Source: Phyto melanocephala (lineage: Eukaryota; Arthropoda; Insecta; Diptera; Rhinophoridae). Taken from it: a stretch of 64,000 bases of DNA. Position numbers and translations under genes: made by a program. The stretch spans positions 42,996,412 to 43,060,411 of the forward strand of contig OW799234.1 in the NCBI GenBank assembly GCA_941918925.1, written 5' to 3'. Within the stretch, counting starts at the first letter, position 1. Each line of letters opens with the position of its first letter. Shown here piece by piece: positions 56,118 to 64,000 of the stretch. The notes beneath the pieces were generated by a model. That model saw only the letters and a list, made by a program, of their open reading frames with translations. It was not told the DNA's origin and did not search any database.

Positions 56118-59100
56118 TTAATCAAGTGATCTTGGTAGAGCTACTAATTTGTGTATGGGACGTGTTATCATACCATTTTGCGTCTTAAGCTCTACTACCC
56201 GAACTTTTCCGTCCAAACCAGGACGAACCTTTAGGACACGGCCTAGACGCCACTCAGTCGGACAACAAGGCTCGTTTTTCAGGGCAACAAGATCATTTTC
56301 TTTCAAATCAGTTTGAGGAAACTTCCACTTATTTCGCTTATGCAACTCAACCAGGTATTCTTTTTTCCAACGGCGGCAAACATCCTGTTGCATTGCCTTG
56401 ACTTTACGCCATCGATTTACAATACTTAAAGGTGAATCAAGTTCTTCAGGTTCAGCAGGAGTGAGCAACGCAGAACCTATCAGAAAATGTCCTGGAGTGA
56501 GTGCTGACACTTCAGAGATATCGTCAGACACAGGACCGAGAGGGCGAGAGTTGAGACACGCCTCTATTTTTGCCAAAAGAGTAGAAAGCTCCTCAAACGT
56601 ATGTTTTAGTTGGCCAACAGATTTTTTAAATAACGTCTTAAAACTTTTCACACCTGCCTCCCACAAACCGCCCATATGAGGAGCTGCGGCAGGAATAAAG
56701 TGCCACTCTAACCGATTATGACCGTATTTGTCAATCGCAGTATCTCGGAGCTCTTTTACGTGTTTTTCAAAGTTAATCTCAAGTTGTCTCGCGGCGCCAA
56801 CGAAGTTTCTACCATTATCAGAGAAAATTTTGTTTGGGCAACCACGACGAGCAATAAAGCGATCTAAAGCGGCAAGAAATGCAGGGGTGGACAAATCGCT
56901 GACAGCTTCGAGATGTATCGCTTTTGTAGAGAAACAAACGAAGAGACACACGTAGCCTTTAGTAACACGGCAATATCGACCAGTAAAACTTTTGATATCA
57001 AACGGGCCAGCAAAATCGACACCTGTGTTTGAAAAGGGACGACTCAACGTAGTTCTTTCTTGCGGTAACGCTGCCATAATCCAGACCAGACGAGTACCAC
57101 CATGATGAACTAATTTGTGAACGAATTCTACATAAAGACGTGATAACCTACTGCCATACGCTAGTATTATAGGGTGTCTTTCATTGTAGGACAGACAAGT
57201 GGTTGAACCAAGGCGACCATTAGCGCGAATGATTTTACTTTTATCCAAAAATGGAGAAAGGGTTAATAAAGGGCTACGAGAATCAAGTTTTTTCTTCGAC
57301 GACAAACAGTTGAATTCTTTGAGAAAGTGTTGTTGTTGATATAAGAAAAACAATCGGTTACGCACAAAGGCTAATTCTGTCGCCGTAATTCTCGTTGTAT
57401 CATACTTAGCATCCTTAAAAAGGTTTTTACGGATGAGATGATAAAACCGAAACAAGTATGAGATCACGTGAAGAGCTCTGGGCAAACTCGAAAACCGGTT
57501 AAGTACATCTTCTATTTCTGACGATCGAGCAACATTAACTTGGACTCTTTTTGAATCTTCAGAAGTTTGAAATTCTAACGGAGTTTGGGGCCACAAGGAT
57601 TTATCTAACCTAAGCCAATCAGGTCCTTGCCACCAAAGTTTGTTCTCTCGTAGTTCAGAAGGAGTCAGCCCCCGGGTTGCTAGATCGGCAGGATTGTAAT
57701 TTGTAGGTACATGGAACCAATTTTTGTTACCAACTTTTTCTAAAATAGTAGCGATTCTATTTGCCACAAACGTTTTCCAATTACAAGGTGGCTTTCGAAG
57801 CCAAGCTAACACAATTGTAGAATCGGACCACAGATATAAAATATAAGAATTAAGATTTAAGTTGGGAACTACACTATTAAACAAATTTGCCAAAAGTACT
57901 GCTCCACATAATTCCAAGCGTGGCAATGATGGTTTTTTCACTGGAGCCACTTTCGTTTTACAAGTGAGCAAATTTGTGTAAACTTTATCACCAAAACTAA
58001 TTCTAACATATATTGTGGCTGCATAAGCTAACTCAGATGCGTCGCAAAAACCATGAAACTCAATGTGACAATCTGGTGTATATTCAATCCATCGGGGAAG
58101 TTTTATTGAGTCGATATCATTATATTTCGTAACAAAAGATTGCCATTTAGTAAGAGCCAGAGGTTTTATCGGGTCATCCCAATCTATTTTATCGAGCCAC
58201 ATTTGTTGCATTAAAATTTTGGCTTTGATAACTACTGGGCCTAACCAGCCTGCTGGATCAAAAAGTCGAGCAATAATTGAAAGAACTTCCCGCTTTGTGT
58301 ACGATTGCTTGAGTTTAATTTTCTCAGTCGTAAAGTAAAAAACGTCTTCTGCTGCATTCCAGCGAACGCCAAGCGTTTTAGCGGTGCTCTTATCATCGAG
58401 CGACAAAAAATTTGAGTTCAATAAATGCTCTTGGGGCAAACTTTTTAAAATTTGTTTTGAGTTTGACGTCCATTTTCGTAACTCAAACCCTGCAGTCTCT
58501 AATATACCAATTAATTGGTCTCGTGCCCCCAAAGCATCAGAAATACAATGAGCCCCTACAAGAGCATCATCAACATACATACACTCCCGCAATATTCGAG
58601 CGCCGAGTGGAAAACGTAGTTCTTCGTCATCAGCTAATTGAAGTATCGTTCTTAGGGCCAAATAAGGAGCACAATTAACGCCAAAAGTGACCGTTTTCAG
58701 TTGAAAATCTTCAATCTCACTATCTGCCGAACTACGAAACACAACTTTTTGAAAAGGTCTGTGTTCAGGATTTACTAAAATCTGGCGATACATTTTTGAA
58801 ATATCCGCATTAAATACAAACTGGAAAAATCGCCATTTCAAAATCAGAGATACCAAATCAGCTTGCAAAATGGGGCCTACGTACAACATGTCGTTGAGGC
58901 TTTTACCACTAGAAGACGCACTAGAGGCATTGAAAACTATTCTCAATTTTGTTGTTGTACTTTCGGGCTTAAATACTCCGTGATGAGGTAAATAATAACT
59001 TGGACCACTTTCAGGACCCATGAGTCTCTCCATATGTCCCAAAGTTAAATATTCTTTAAGGACCTCATCATATTGAGCCTTAAATTCTGGTTTACGCAAT

Positions 59101-61211
59101 AATGATTTCTCATTTCTTAAATATTGACTAATAGCAATATGCCTATTTGGACCAAGTGAAGCAATATTATTCTTAAAGGGCAAACTAACAATATACCTCC
59201 CTTTAGAATCTCTTGTGGTAGTAGAACGATAGATCTCCTCACATTTCTTATCCTCTTCTGATAGAACCTTTTTAAGAGAAACTTCTTCTAACTCCCAAAA
59301 CTTTGTCAACTGGTCATCTATGGAGACTCTTGTCATATGAGACATTCTTACTGATCGTGTGGAACCATTACTGGGTGTTGGGCCAGTTACAATCCAACCA
59401 AAAATTGTTTCTTGAGCCACTAAGGATTCAAAAATACCATGTTGGACTCCATCACGAAGAATAAAGGGATACAAATCACCTCCTAATAATAAGTCTATTT
59501 CACTGCTTTCGTAAAACTTCGGATCAGCATAATTCAAATCTGGCAGTTTATCGTTAGTTAATGGGCTAAATGAATGTGTTGGGACACTACCAGTTACACG
59601 AGGCACAACTAGAGCTTGAACATTAAGAGACACATCCTGATTGAAAAGTGATACAATAACAAACGTTGCCAACTTAGAAGATCTGCTTATTATATCTCCT
59701 CCTAGACCCGTAACTTCAGCTGATACTGGACTAGTGGGCAACCTCAGAAGTCTTTGTATTCTTTCGGAAATAAAACTCTCATCAGAACATGGATCAATTA
59801 GAGCCCGCACCTTGTAATAAGAACCAAAACTAACAATTTGAACCCAAGCCGTAGCTAACATAACCTTCTTTGAAACAGATGTGTGATGAGATTGAACAAC
59901 TCCTGATGGACCTAGAGTATTAGTGGACTGTATTGCTTGAACTGAATTACTTTGCCTTTCGCCATGAGAAAACTTGTTAAATTGTGTATGACTCGTATTG
60001 TTTGCCTTTACAAAATCTCTATGCATCAATGTATGATGTTTTTTCTTGCACTTGGAGCAACCATTTGCACTATTACAGTCACCGTACATATGGCCAATAG
60101 AGAGACAACTGAAACAAAATCGGAATCTTTTTAAAGTTAAAACACGAGTTTTGTAGTTCATACTTAAAAATTTATTGCAAAAACTTATCTTGTGGTGTTC
60201 CTTGCATAATACACATTTCTGTGCATCAACTTTAGTATGATGGGCCTTAAATTGTTTGACTTTCAATGCCTGATTGTTGTTATTTGAAAAAGATTGGGAA
60301 CCACTTACAGATGCACTATTCGTTGCAATAATGTCTGAGACACTTTCAAGCGCATGATATCTATCAGTAAGAAAACTATTTAATTCTTCCCATTTGGGAA
60401 CCTCTGTTTTATTTTTCACTGATTGTTCCCATAGATTTAATGTGCATTCTGAGAGACGTGATGAGCATTGAAACACAAAAATAGGATCCCACGAACCAAT
60501 ATCAACTTTATATAGTTTTAAAATGGACATACAATTATTTATTTCCCTTTGCAGTCTTTTAATTTCAGATGCAGTCTCTTGTATGCAAGGGGCTAAATTA
60601 AAAAGAGATTTAAGTTGACTATTGATTAAAACTCTTTTATTTTCATATTGGGATCTTAAATTGTTCCACGCAATGTCAAAGTTTTCTCCCGTCAAGGCCA
60701 CATTTCTATTAATGTCTCTGGCTTCACCATTAGTTTTTTGAAATAAATAAAACAACTTCTCTACAGGGCTAAGTTTGGTATTATTTATGTAAATCGCAGT
60801 AAACATGTCCCTAAATGTAGGCCACGAAACGTAATCCCCATGAAAAACACCAGTATCATACGGAGGGACAGATATGGAACTACAAAGGTTGGGAACTACT
60901 GCACTTACATTTTCTTTAACAATTTCTTTTATGTTTTGTTCGGCCTTCGATATTATATTTATACACCGTATATACGTTTTACGCACCTGTGGGTGTTTCG
61001 TTTGTACTACTAATAATTCCTTTTTCTTCTCAACCTTCTCATCGAAAGACTCTTCATATATTTTCTTATAATTGTCCCATATTTTTCCCAACTCGTCTCT
61101 CTCAAAATCAAAGGCTTCCTGTGTATAGCCTGAAAGGTCTTGATCCTTTAAAGCAGCCTCAAAATTAATTATTTGATCTGCTGCGCGGATATATTTGTCA
61201 AACGTTGACAT
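56118..61211 (-). CDS. BEL-3 Gag-Pol polyprotein
   Basis: One 1697-residue frame. Order: Gag (to about 330); zinc knuckles CVLCKEHHKISFC, CFSCLSIGHMYGDC; aspartic protease ALIDPCSDESFIS; reverse transcriptase with FNADISKMYRQI and CMYVDDALVG; RNase H with HGFCDASELAYA and LWSDSTIVLAWL; integrase core with VDFAGPF (Asp), IFSDNGRNF (Asp), HMGGLWEAGVK (Glu); C-terminal domain ending RPIHKLVAL. One oddity: between VHHGGTRLVW and IMAALPQERT the usual HHCC zinc-binding segment (about 40-45 residues in other BEL integrases) is missing. This in-frame deletion probably disables integration. Start ATG 61211 is the first in the frame, about 400 bp from the 5' LTR. Confidence 0.92.
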   Translation of the reverse strand: MSTFDKYIRAADQIINFEAALKDQDLSGYTQEAFDFERDELGKIWDNYKKIYEESFDEKVEKKKELLVVQTKHPQVRKTYIRCINIISKAEQNIKEIVKENVSAVVPNLCSSISVPPYDTGVFHGDYVSWPTFRDMFTAIYINNTKLSPVEKLFYLFQKTNGEARDINRNVALTGENFDIAWNNLRSQYENKRVLINSQLKSLFNLAPCIQETASEIKRLQREINNCMSILKLYKVDIGSWDPIFVFQCSSRLSECTLNLWEQSVKNKTEVPKWEELNSFLTDRYHALESVSDIIATNSASVSGSQSFSNNNNQALKVKQFKAHHTKVDAQKCVLCKEHHKISFCNKFLSMNYKTRVLTLKRFRFCFSCLSIGHMYGDCNSANGCSKCKKKHHTLMHRDFVKANNTSHTQFNKFSHGERQSNSVQAIQSTNTLGPSGVVQSHHTSVSKKVMLATAWVQIVSFGSYYKVRALIDPCSDESFISERIQRLLRLPTSPVSAEVTGLGGDIISRSSKLATFVIVSLFNQDVSLNVQALVVPRVTGSVPTHSFSPLTNDKLPDLNYADPKFYESSEIDLLLGGDLYPFILRDGVQHGIFESLVAQETIFGWIVTGPTPSNGSTRSVRMSHMTRVSIDDQLTKFWELEEVSLKKVLSEEDKKCEEIYRSTTTRDSKGRYIVSLPFKNNIASLGPNRHIAISQYLRNEKSLLRKPEFKAQYDEVLKEYLTLGHMERLMGPESGPSYYLPHHGVFKPESTTTKLRIVFNASSASSSGKSLNDMLYVGPILQADLVSLILKWRFFQFVFNADISKMYRQILVNPEHRPFQKVVFRSSADSEIEDFQLKTVTFGVNCAPYLALRTILQLADDEELRFPLGARILRECMYVDDALVGAHCISDALGARDQLIGILETAGFELRKWTSNSKQILKSLPQEHLLNSNFLSLDDKSTAKTLGVRWNAAEDVFYFTTEKIKLKQSYTKREVLSIIARLFDPAGWLGPVVIKAKILMQQMWLDKIDWDDPIKPLALTKWQSFVTKYNDIDSIKLPRWIEYTPDCHIEFHGFCDASELAYAATIYVRISFGDKVYTNLLTCKTKVAPVKKPSLPRLELCGAVLLANLFNSVVPNLNLNSYILYLWSDSTIVLAWLRKPPCNWKTFVANRIATILEKVGNKNWFHVPTNYNPADLATRGLTPSELRENKLWWQGPDWLRLDKSLWPQTPLEFQTSEDSKRVQVNVARSSEIEDVLNRFSSLPRALHVISYLFRFYHLIRKNLFKDAKYDTTRITATELAFVRNRLFFLYQQQHFLKEFNCLSSKKKLDSRSPLLTLSPFLDKSKIIRANGRLGSTTCLSYNERHPIILAYGSRLSRLYVEFVHKLVHHGGTRLVWIMAALPQERTTLSRPFSNTGVDFAGPFDIKSFTGRYCRVTKGYVCLFVCFSTKAIHLEAVSDLSTPAFLAALDRFIARRGCPNKIFSDNGRNFVGAARQLEINFEKHVKELRDTAIDKYGHNRLEWHFIPAAAPHMGGLWEAGVKSFKTLFKKSVGQLKHTFEELSTLLAKIEACLNSRPLGPVSDDISEVSALTPGHFLIGSALLTPAEPEELDSPLSIVNRWRKVKAMQQDVCRRWKKEYLVELHKRNKWKFPQTDLKENDLVALKNEPCCPTEWRLGRVLKVRPGLDGKVRVVELKTQNGMITRPIHKLVALPRSLD

Positions 61212-61612
61212 TTTTTTTTCTGTTTAATAACGCTTAGAGACCAAGACGAAAAAGTTTGGGAAACACTTATCGTAAAAATGAAAGGCAAGAACAACAAAGT
61301 AAAACGAAAAATGCGCCAAAAATTCTAAAAATTCCAATGTATTTCCAGAAAAAAAAAATTTTTTTTTTTTCGAACAACAAAAATTTAAATGGCAGCCGAG
61401 ATATGCGCAAAACTTTTTGAAAAACAACAAAAAATCCGTTATAGCGGTTTGTACGGTAAAGTGTACCGTTGGCCTTTATTAATAATGCAATAACACTTTT
61501 AACCCGAGCCACAATTTAATTCTTCCACACTGAGACACTTGTTTAAAATTCCAAGAAAAAAAAATTTAATGTACGCACCTTTTCTTCCAAAATGCCGGGA
61601 GAAGGACCAAAA

Positions 61613-62896
61613 TGTTTACCTCGATCGGTGCTGATGTCCACTTACAGGAGCTTAAGAATGGGGGTTGAATCACGGTTGTCCAAATGGTGATTCCACAGCA
61701 TCAAAATGTCCACCTGAACGAATGGAGTCCGGTTATAAAGAGCTATCACTGTTAGTTGTTGGGGCAGGTTTTACTTCTTTCCTTTTATTGTCTTTGCGTC
61801 TTATGCCTTTTACTAAATAAAACACTTTCCGTTCTCTTATCTTTAATTCGGTTTCTTTTCTTTATTTCAGTTTTCACTCAGTTTTTTCTTAGTTCAACTT
61901 ATTTCAAACTTTTTATTTTACTAATAAATTTACAATGTAATGTTAATCAAACACACTTGTTGGCTTCTATTGCTGGCGAAGATTTTATGACGAGTAAAGC
62001 TGGATTCACCCATAAAATTTTAGTTCAGAACAAATTTTTTTTGTATTGAGTTTGATGTTTTACTTTTGAGAGAGAGAGAGATTATTTTGTTCAGAAAGAT
62101 TTTTCTTGAATTGGTTTAATTTTAATTCTTGTTCAGAAGAAACTGAATTGGGATGCCACTATTTTTCAATATTTACATGAAAATTGAATTTGGTTGCCAC
62201 ATCACACAGTGTCAGTACATTTATTATACAAAAATTGTTTTTGCCGAAAATTAACAATTAAAATGGAATTTAATGAAAATATTGCTCAAAAATTAATAGA
62301 AGAATTAAAAAACCAGGAAGAAAATGTTTGTATGACATGAGCAATAGTGCATACAAAAATAATTATTTAAAACAGGGTTTATGGAATGAAATAGAAGCGA
62401 CTCTTTTTATTTTCGATTTTTTTTTATAAATTTCTTTTGCAAACAAATTGACTTTATGCACTTCAATTAAAAATAATAATTTTAGTTTTCTTCTATCCGA
62501 CATTTTCTTCACATATATTTTAATGAAATAATTTACGTTTGTATTTATTTACATAGTTTGCTAGCGGTGCTTCCACTTTGTACAACTGTTTGCATTTTAT
62601 ATTATATGGCAGCTTTGTTTTTTCGGACAAATTTTCTTAAATGGGTGAATCGTTCTGCAGAAAACTCTCAGTAAAAAATGTTATTCTCCGGAAAAAATTT
62701 TGTTCAGAACAAATGGGTGAATTCACCTTAAGTAAGAAAAAAAAAACATTTTAATTTTGACAGCTATTAAAAGGGCCGTACTAACACCACACCAACATGT
62801 GTGGAGTTGCCAGAAGGTGCAAACATGCATGGATGGGTTTAAACAAAAATGCATGACCAACATTTCATGCATGTTTGCACGTTATAGACACCAACA
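61613..62896 (-). repeat. 5' LTR of BEL-3, interrupted by a Harbinger-like element
   Basis: LTR parts 61613-61997 and 62732-62896. Removing 731 + 3 bp gives exactly 550 bp, the length of the other LTR. Confidence 0.9.
61998..62728. mobile_element. PIF/Harbinger-like non-autonomous element
   Basis: Terminal inverted repeats AGCTGGATTCACCCAT and (reverse complement of the other end) AGGTGAATTCACCCAT agree at 14 of 16 positions. The flanking duplication is TAA (61995-61997, 62729-62731), confirmed by comparison with the uninterrupted LTR. A TAA/TTA 3-bp duplication is characteristic of PIF/Harbinger. A short frame, 62263-62340 (MEFNENIAQKLIEELK), may be the remnant of an autonomous parent's first exon. 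Confidence 0.8.
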
Positions 62897-62901
62897 ATAT
62901 G

Positions 62902-63205
62902 TGTATTAATTGATATATATTATTTAATTAGTATTTGAAAATATCCAAAATACAGTTTTGTTTACATCAATATTTAAAGAAAAGTGTTACTAAGCAAAAG
63001 TATATGCCACTACTTTGGTAATTTATTCGAATCATAATTAATTTCCTATATAAGTATTGATACAATTGGAATATATGTCCTGACTTAACTTTTATTTAGA
63101 ACTGGCCAATCCCGGCGCGCGTTGCTACGCCCCTTCATGAATTTTAATCGCATTCTAAATTTTAATCGAATATCAAGTGCAAGGCTAAAAACTATAACTT
63201 TTTCT
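62902..63205. other. AT-rich sequence leading into tandem repeats
   Basis: No gene. At 63110-63135 a cccggcgcgcgttgctacgcc block appears at the start of the repeat element that continues to the window end. Confidence 0.4.
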
Positions 63206-63972
63206 ATATGAGCGTGGCACTGCCCACTTTTCTAATTACGAAACTGTATAGTCATGACAGCTCAATAAGTGTGCAAAGTTTCAGAAAAATCGGTCCAGTG
63301 TAAGTACCTCAAAATGATACCTTTTTTTATGGGCGTGGCACTGCCCACTTTTCTAAATACGAAACTGTATAGTCATGACAACTCAATATGTGTGCAAAGT
63401 TTCAGAAAAATCGGTCCAGTGAAAGTACCTCAAAATGATACCTTTTTTTTTAATGGGCGTGGCACTGCCCACTTTTCTAATGACAAAAGTGTAAAGTCAT
63501 GACAGCTCAGTATGTTTGCAAAGTTTCAGAAAATTCGGTCCAGTGCAAGTAGCTAAAACTGATAACTAATTTTTTATGGGCGCGGCCCCGCCCACTTTTT
63601 CAATCACGAAATTATAAAGCCATGACAGCTCAATACGTGTGCAAAGTTTCAGAAAAATCGGTCCAGTGCAAGTACCTCAAAATTAAAACTTTTTTAGGGG
63701 CGTGGCCCCGCCCACTTTTTTTATCACGAAATTATTTAGTCATGACAGCTCGATATGTGTGTAAAGTTTCAGAAAAATCGGTCAAGTGCAAGTAGCTAAA
63801 ACTGATAACTAATTTTTTATGGGCGTGGCGCCGCCCACTTTTTTTCACCCATAAACACTCCCTGGTATGTATACAACAACTTACCAAAGTTTGAGCCCGA
63901 TCGGTTTTACAGTTTCAGAGTCTATAGCTAACACACGCACACACAGAGTTTCACTTTTATATATATAGATAT
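63110..63972 (+). repeat. Repeat element with six 120-124-bp tandem units
   Basis: The block gggcgtggc-ctgcccactttt recurs at 63211, 63331, 63455, 63578, 63698 and 63821. Each is followed by catgacagctcaatatgtg, gcaaagtttcagaaaaatcgg and ccagtgcaagta. The element ends with acacacgcacacacagag and ttttatatatatagat. It is non-coding: the open frame 63269-63502 merely runs through repeat copies. The family identity is unknown to me; the tatatatagat end resembles tails of some RTE-type or Helitron-type elements. Confidence 0.7.
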
Positions 63973-64000
63973 ATGGTTTAAGATATCAAAATTTAAGGCA

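Larger units (their letters stand above)
54469..62896 (-). mobile_element. BEL/Pao LTR retrotransposon 'BEL-3', nearly intact
   Basis: 550-bp LTRs (TGTTTACC...CACCAACA on the plus strand) and a 5-bp duplication ATATG (54464-54468, 62897-62901). On the minus strand the order is 5' LTR, gag-pol (1697 residues, open), a second ORF, polypurine tract (aaggcgggcggta), 3' LTR. The sequence next to the 5' LTR (ttttggtccttctcccgg, minus strand) is the likely primer binding site. LTRs are almost identical, so the insertion is recent. Confidence 0.92.

Noticed and set aside
63269..63502. 77-residue open frame near the window end
   Set aside because: It spans two copies of the 120-bp tandem repeat and repeats its own sequence accordingly.
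1..64000. A Penelope-like reverse transcriptase that would mobilise the ribozyme units
   Set aside because: None of the RT frames in the window has Penelope features. All are CR1-like or BEL/Pao. The proposed helper must lie elsewhere.

Overview
The window looks like a transposon-dominated, AT-rich stretch of a higher-fly (Diptera, Schizophora) nuclear genome. The evidence is five copies of a DINE-1/INE-1-like interspersed element, BEL/Pao and CR1-like retroelements, a DD41D rosa-type mariner, and a 66-bp ancestral intron in a transposase gene. I see no convincing host gene, tRNA, rRNA or CRISPR array.

Layout. 0.5-1.5 kb: DINE-like repeat. 2.1-6.3 kb: frameshifted CR1-type LINE on the minus strand. 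9,682-31,567: one 21.9-kb cut-and-paste transposon (CACTG termini, about 430-bp inverted repeats, 3-bp TTA duplication) swollen by nested insertions: a DINE copy, an intact two-ORF LINE, a CCCAGCAAAA-ended element and, inside its transposase intron, an 11.8-kb palindromic tandem array. 34.1-44.1 kb: a minus-strand DINE copy split by a BEL/Pao retrotransposon (whose 3' LTR holds a second, deleted BEL element) and by a 5'-truncated RNase H-bearing LINE. 44.5-45.2 kb: a repeat relic and a hAT relic. 46,657-48,097: deletion derivative of the large transposon. 49.4-50.2 kb: deleted mariner. 52.4-54.5 kb: DINE copy carrying a second small tandem/inverted array. 54,469-62,896: nearly intact BEL/Pao element with an extra ORF and a Harbinger-like insertion in one LTR. 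63.2-63.9 kb: 120-bp tandem repeats.

Main discovery. The array at 18,571-30,336 consists of 546-bp units, 12 in one orientation followed by 10 in the other. Every unit carries a 68-nt motif with the full architecture of a type I hammerhead self-cleaving ribozyme: CUGAUGA and GAAA core, 6-bp stem II, 2-bp stem III with a UGCA loop, UUC cleavage triplet, 5-bp plus 6-bp stem I around an internal loop, and a 4-bp loop-loop complementarity UAGC/GCUA. The array has a 12-bp target-site duplication, and removing it restores a 66-bp intron. A second, strongly diverged family (575-bp units, 52,833-54,011) has three ribozymes, the same direct-then-inverted layout, matching end positions and a 14-bp candidate duplication. 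A third relic lies at 44,473-44,612. Together these look like a fly 'retrozyme': non-coding elements probably moved as self-cleaved circular RNAs by a reverse transcriptase not encoded here (in other animals, Penelope-like elements). The paired arms suggest rolling-circle reverse transcription primed from both sides of the target.

How the parts relate. Almost everything is nested parasitism. Duplications at most insertion boundaries give a relative chronology. Several frame breaks lie in homopolymers, so some 'pseudogenes' may reflect sequencing error rather than decay.
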